A DNA stretch of 11,367 nt from an uncultured Eubacteriales bacterium (GTDB lineage Bacteria > Bacillota > Clostridia > UBA1381 > UBA9506), in contig UQYH01000075.1 in the NCBI GenBank assembly GCA_900545185.1, positions 1 to 11,367 of the forward strand. The letters run 5' to 3'. Shown here piece by piece: positions 8,015 through 11,367 of the stretch. The translations under genes and the position numbers were made by a program. The stretch's first letter is position 1. Each line of letters starts with the position of its first letter. The notes beneath the pieces are model-generated. The model was not told where the DNA came from. It saw only the letters and a list, made by a program, of their open reading frames with translations, and did no database searches.

Positions 8015-8021
8015 CCACCCT

Positions 8022-8026
8022 TCCTT
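8022..8026 (-). promoter_or_regulatory. glnA ribosome binding site before a GTG start
   Basis: AAGGA directly follows the TAA stop of the preceding gene and lies seven bases before the GTG at 8014. The next in-frame ATG (7981) would cut off the conserved first helix and has a poorer site, so GTG is preferred. Confidence 0.65.
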
Positions 8027-8746
8027 TTAATTTGTAACATACATTTGTTTAAACGGATTTTTTGTATCCGGCAGCACCACCGTAAAATCCGATGCCATGA
8101 TTTGGTCGGTATTCATACCGAACGCACTGCAAAATGCCGCAACAGACGGCCTGATTTCCTGTTTTTCCTCTTCTGTGGCCACATGGGTTGTAACCTGTTT
8201 GGGAAATGTAATGTTTTCGCACAGGCCGCGCAAAAACATTTTGCCGCCGTGCATGCCCGTGCAGGGAAAATTACCGACAATTTTTTTGCCGTCTGTATGC
8301 AGTCCCAGCACCAAAATCGTGCCGCCTGCCTGATATTCGCCCAAAAAGCTGCCGGCGCGGCCGCCGATTAACAGCGTGGGATGCTTTTCCTTATAAGCCT
8401 TCATATGAATCCCGGCGCGATAGCCGGCATTGCCTTTTACGAAAATCTCGCCGCCGCGCATGGCATAACCAACCGCGTCACCCACGTTGCCGCTGATGTA
8501 AATACGGCCGTTATTCATGGTGTCACCCACTGCGTCCTGCGCGTTGCCGCAAACGGTAATTTCCGCACCGTTTAAGTAAGCGCCCAGGGCGTTGCCGGGC
8601 ACACCGTCTATTTTAATTTTTTTGCGGCCAAGCCCCGATGCAATAAACCGCTGACCCAAACAACCCTTCACCTCAATATCCGTATCGGCCTCTCGAATTT
8701 GTTCGTTCAGCGTTTTAAAATTCAAATTTGTCGCATCAATTAACAT
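8027..8746 (-). CDS. Glutamate synthase GXGXG-domain subunit
   Basis: Stand-alone version of the C-terminal GXGXG beta-helix domain of the glutamate synthase large subunit. In the fused bacterial enzyme this domain is structural, supporting the glutaminase and synthase domains and the ammonia tunnel. The 239 residues show imperfect repeats of GN(A/V)xxAxG type between about 48 and 148 (GNALGAYLNG, GNAQDAVGDTM, GNVGDAVGYAM, GNAGYRAGIHM), followed by a tail with GNFPCTGMHGG. I use the ATG at 8746, which has AGAAGG (8756-8761) nine bases upstream. An in-frame GTG at 8764 would add six residues but overlaps the start of that ribosome site region and has none of its own. Its partners are the two genes upstream, and glnA follows after 12 nt. 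Confidence 0.93.
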   Translation of the reverse strand: MLIDATNLNFKTLNEQIREADTDIEVKGCLGQRFIASGLGRKKIKIDGVPGNALGAYLNGAEITVCGNAQDAVGDTMNNGRIYISGNVGDAVGYAMRGGEIFVKGNAGYRAGIHMKAYKEKHPTLLIGGRAGSFLGEYQAGGTILVLGLHTDGKKIVGNFPCTGMHGGKMFLRGLCENITFPKQVTTHVATEEEKQEIRPSVAAFCSAFGMNTDQIMASDFTVVLPDTKNPFKQMYVTN

Positions 8747-8755
8747 TATAACACA

Positions 8756-8761
8756 CCTTCT
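8756..8761 (-). promoter_or_regulatory. Ribosome binding site for the GXGXG gene
   Basis: AGAAGG nine bases before the ATG at 8746 on the minus strand. It decides in favour of this ATG over the GTG at 8764. The TATAAT-like string at the start codon has no matching -35 box, so I do not read it as a promoter. Confidence 0.65.
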
Positions 8762-8783
8762 CACATTTTTCTACGCATAATTT

Positions 8784-8815
8784 GCAAAAAAACAAAACAA
8801 ATGAAATTTTTTTCA
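8784..8815 (-). other. Weak AT hairpin and T-rich tract between glutamate synthase genes
   Basis: In the gap between the FMN-domain gene and the GXGXG gene the transcript has TGAAA (8815-8811), loop AAAA, TTTCA (8806-8802), then a T-rich run interrupted by two G (8801-8784). The stem is only five AT-dominated pairs, so termination would be inefficient. It may lower expression of the downstream genes relative to the upstream ones, or be only AT-rich spacer. Confidence 0.3.
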
Positions 8816-8830
8816 AAGATTTCGTGTTTT

Positions 8831-10336
8831 TTATTCACCTGCATGCGCAATTCCCAAAATAGAAAGCTCTTTTTCGTTCAGTCCCACACCGCGCAGCATA
8901 AGTCGGTTGCCTTTTAGCGCTTCAATGGAATTAATACCCATGCCGCCCATCAGCTCCTTAATTTCATGCCGCCAAGCCGTCATTAAGTTGACCAGCCGCC
9001 GATAGCCGACCTCCGGATCCAGCCGCTTAACAAGTTCCGGCACCTGCGTGGCAATACCCCAGTTGCACTTGCCGCTTTGACACATGCGGCACAAATGGCA
9101 GCCCAGCGCAATCAGCGCACCCGTGGCAATGTAGCAGGCGTCCGCACCGAGCGCAATGGCCTTCACCACATCCGATGCGCTGCGAATACTGCCGCCGACA
9201 ACCAGTGATACCTGATTTCGGATTCCTTCATCACGCAGCCGCTGATCTACACTCGCAAGCGCCAGTTCAACAGGAATCCCCACGTTATCACGAATCCGCG
9301 TGGGCGCTGCGCCCGTACCGCCCCGAAAGCCGTCGATTGCAATAATATCGGCACCGCTGCGCGCAATGCCGCTGGCAATGGCCGCAATATTGTGCACCGC
9401 CGCAACCTTAACAATAATCGGCTTTTTATATTCCGTTGCCTCTTTTAAAGAGTACACAAGCTGCCGCAAATCTTCTATGGAATAAATATCATGATGCGGC
9501 GCAGGCGAAATTGCGTCAGACCCTTCGGGAATCATACGGGTACGCGAAACATCGCCCACAATTTTTGTGCCCGGCAAATGACCGCCGATACCGGGCTTTG
9601 CGCCCTGCCCCATTTTAATTTCAACCGCCGCACCGGCCATTAAATAATCCGGATGCACACCAAATCGGCCGGAGGCAACCTGCACTATCGTGTTATCGCC
9701 GTAAACATAAAAATCCTCATGCAGGCCGCCCTCGCCGGTGTTGTAATAAATGCCCAGCTCTGCCGCCGCACGTGCCAATGCCTCATGCGCGTTATAGCTG
9801 ATGGAGCCGTAACTCATAGCCGAAAACATCACCGGCATAGAAAGCTCCATTTGCGGCGCTGTTTTGCAAATAATTTTGCCGTTTTCATCCCGTTCAATTT
9901 TTTCGGGTTTTTTGCCCAAAAACACCTTAGTTTCCATCGGCTCGCGCAGCGGATCGATGGAGGGATTTGTCACCTGCGAAGCATTGATTAAAATTCTGTC
10001 CCAATACACAGGCAGCGGCTGTGGATTACCCATGGAAGAAAGCAAAACACCACCGCTTTCGGCCTGTTTATAAATCTCTTTAATCACGTCGTCCGACCAG
10101 TTCGCATTTTCCCGAAAACGACAGTCGCTCTTTACAATTTTCAGTGCTCTTGTCGGGCACAATGCCACACACCGCTGACAATTTACGCACTTGGCTTCGT
10201 CACTGTTCATCAAATTATGTACGGCATCAAAGCTGTGTACGCCGTTGGCGCACTGCTGCTCGCAAAGACGGCATTTCGTGCAGCGCGATTCGTTGCGCAC
10301 CACTTCAAATTCGGGGTAAATATATTCAATTGCCAT
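8831..10336 (-). CDS. gltB: Glutamate synthase FMN domain with N-terminal 2x[4Fe-4S] module
   Basis: Catalytic core of a split, archaeal-type glutamate synthase: it makes glutamate from 2-oxoglutarate and ammonia using FMN and iron-sulfur electrons. It is 501 residues. Residues 15-70 are a ferredoxin module with Cys19, 22, 25, 29 and Cys50, 53, 56, 60, two complete CxxCxxCxxxC sites. Residues about 100-480 are the FMN-binding TIM-barrel synthase domain, with SAMSYGSIS (172-180), KPGIGGHLPG (247-256) and GFRGGTGAAPTRI (336-348). A third Cys cluster, Cys413-x5-Cys419-x4-Cys424 followed by GIATQ, matches the 3Fe-4S site of bacterial GltB, with an extra Cys416. The start at 10336 shares one base with the upstream stop (TAATG) and has AAGGAGG (10347-10353). 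The Fe-S module suggests electrons may come directly from ferredoxin or a separate reductase. Confidence 0.95.
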   Translation of the reverse strand: MAIEYIYPEFEVVRNESRCTKCRLCEQQCANGVHSFDAVHNLMNSDEAKCVNCQRCVALCPTRALKIVKSDCRFRENANWSDDVIKEIYKQAESGGVLLSSMGNPQPLPVYWDRILINASQVTNPSIDPLREPMETKVFLGKKPEKIERDENGKIICKTAPQMELSMPVMFSAMSYGSISYNAHEALARAAAELGIYYNTGEGGLHEDFYVYGDNTIVQVASGRFGVHPDYLMAGAAVEIKMGQGAKPGIGGHLPGTKIVGDVSRTRMIPEGSDAISPAPHHDIYSIEDLRQLVYSLKEATEYKKPIIVKVAAVHNIAAIASGIARSGADIIAIDGFRGGTGAAPTRIRDNVGIPVELALASVDQRLRDEGIRNQVSLVVGGSIRSASDVVKAIALGADACYIATGALIALGCHLCRMCQSGKCNWGIATQVPELVKRLDPEVGYRRLVNLMTAWRHEIKELMGGMGINSIEALKGNRLMLRGVGLNEKELSILGIAHAGE

Positions 10337-11367
10337 TAAAACGCACCCTCCTTCACCTTTACAATCACAGGTTCGCCGCCGGCCGGCGCATAAATATTCT
10401 CCGCATTCGGCTCCATCACACGGATGGCTGCTTCTTCACTTGAGATAAATACCTTGTCGTCCTTTTCACCAACCACCATACTGCGCAGCTTCAGTCTGTC
10501 ATTTAAGGCCATTAAGCCGCCGTTAAAGGCCAGCACAATCGAAAACGGGCCGGTGATTAAAAGACCGCCGTATACGCAGCGCAAATATTTTAAAAGCTCT
10601 TTATCTTCCCTGGTTTCAATGGTGCTCCAAAACGGTGCCGCAATGACCGAGGCGGCCTCTTGCAGCGATAAGCCCTGCTTGCGGATTAAATAGTCTGCTA
10701 TGTAGGTAATGACCTCCGTATCGGTTTGCAGTGTGCATTTATACCCAAACATTTCGATAAAACGGCGGTTCGCATCGTAGGATGAAATTTCGCCGTTATG
10801 TACAACCGTGTAGTCCAAAAGCCCAAAGGGATGCGCACCGCCCCACCAGCCGGGTGTGTTGGTGGGATACCGTCCGTGCGCCGTCCACAAATACCCCTCA
10901 TATTCCTCCAGCCGGTAAAACTCCCCAACATCCTCCGGGTATCCCACGGCCTTAAAGGCACCCATATCCTTGCCGCTGGAAAAAACATAAGCGCCGGGAA
11001 TTTCACTGTTAATGCGCATCACAATCCGCGCGGTGTATTCTTTTTCATCCAGCTGCATACGCGCCAGAACCGAAGAAAGCGGACAAACAAAATAGCGCCA
11101 AATCAGCGGTTCGTCCGTAATGCGTTTATGCTTGCGCGTGGGAATGGTTTCACCCTTAATAATTTCAAAGCTATCCTTTAAAAATAGTTCACATGCCGTG
11201 CGCGCGGTGTTATCATCAAAAAAAATGTGCAGCGCGTAAAACTCCTTATATTCCGGATAGATTCCGTAGGCTGCAAAACCTCCGCCCAAGCCGTTGGAAC
11301 GGTCGTGCATGGGTCGCATGCTTTCAATAATTTTTGTACCGTCCATTTTTTCCCCCGTACGGGAAAT
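10336..11367 (-). CDS. Glutamate synthase class II amidotransferase subunit (5' end missing)
   Basis: Glutaminase component of the split glutamate synthase, releasing ammonia from glutamine for the FMN subunit. The Ntn-type class II domain shows MHDRSNGLGGGFAAYGIYP near its start, the glutamine-binding HGRYPTNTPGWWGGAHPF, and VVHNGEIS followed by TDTEVI. The reading frame is open past the ATG at 11346 to the window edge, adding ISRTGEK, which reads like the segment normally just after the MCGI-type start. There is no ribosome site before 11346 (the preceding bases are GGGGGAAAAA, directly abutting). I therefore call it partial: 343 residues are present, and the true start with the catalytic N-terminal cysteine lies beyond 11367. 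It overlaps the next gene by one base. Confidence 0.92.
   Translation of the reverse strand: MSRTGEKMDGTKIIESMRPMHDRSNGLGGGFAAYGIYPEYKEFYALHIFFDDNTARTACELFLKDSFEIIKGETIPTRKHKRITDEPLIWRYFVCPLSSVLARMQLDEKEYTARIVMRINSEIPGAYVFSSGKDMGAFKAVGYPEDVGEFYRLEEYEGYLWTAHGRYPTNTPGWWGGAHPFGLLDYTVVHNGEISSYDANRRFIEMFGYKCTLQTDTEVITYIADYLIRKQGLSLQEAASVIAAPFWSTIETREDKELLKYLRCVYGGLLITGPFSIVLAFNGGLMALNDRLKLRSMVVGEKDDKVFISSEEAAIRVMEPNAENIYAPAGGEPVIVKVKEGAF
10347..10353 (-). promoter_or_regulatory. Ribosome binding site for the FMN-domain gene
   Basis: AAGGAGG inside the 3' end of the amidotransferase gene, ten bases before the ATG at 10336. With the TAATG stop-start overlap it indicates coupled translation and so roughly equal amounts of the two subunits. 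Confidence 0.8.

Noticed and set aside
8747..8764. GTG start at 8764 for the GXGXG protein
   Set aside because: The ribosome site AGAAGG (8756-8761) lies inside this extension and is correctly spaced for the ATG at 8746.

Overview
All eight genes lie on the minus strand, so transcription runs from high to low coordinates. Strong Shine-Dalgarno sites (AGGAGG-type), moderate G+C judged by eye, a glutamine synthetase next to an ANTAR-type regulator, and a glutamate synthase split into three small genes together suggest a bacterium of class Clostridia (Firmicutes), perhaps a gut Oscillospirales/Ruminococcaceae-like lineage. The class is inferred from family resemblance and layout; the lineage below class is a guess.

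Layout in transcription order: (1) 11367-10336, class II glutamine amidotransferase domain of a split glutamate synthase, with its 5' end beyond the window; (2) 10336-8831, glutamate synthase FMN domain with an N-terminal two-cluster ferredoxin module, overlapping the first gene by one base; (3) after a 66-99 nt AT-rich gap, 8746-8027, the GXGXG beta-helix domain of the same enzyme; (4) 8014-6794, class I glutamine synthetase; (5) after a 151-nt gap containing three hairpins, 6642-6055, an ANTAR regulator with a degenerate receiver domain; (6) 5981-4887, carA; (7) 4894-1706, carB, overlapping carA by 8 nt; (8) 1651-122, guaA, followed by a strong intrinsic terminator at 43-96.

The genes form one metabolic theme. 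Glutamine synthetase makes glutamine. Glutamate synthase, carbamoyl-phosphate synthetase and GMP synthetase are glutamine amidotransferases that spend it on glutamate, pyrimidines/arginine and guanine nucleotides. The ANTAR protein sits between the nitrogen-assimilation block and the nucleotide-precursor block. It is likely an RNA-binding antiterminator responding to nitrogen status, as ANTAR proteins beside clostridial glnA genes are thought to be. No terminator strong enough to separate the blocks is obvious before the one after guaA, so they may be partly co-transcribed, though internal promoters cannot be excluded.

I see no mobile elements, tRNA or rRNA genes, CRISPR arrays or phage genes. 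This is a fairly ordinary housekeeping region. The points most worth checking are the structured 151-nt leader of the ANTAR gene, the pseudo-receiver in that regulator, and the electron-transfer arrangement of the split glutamate synthase, which has no visible small subunit gene.
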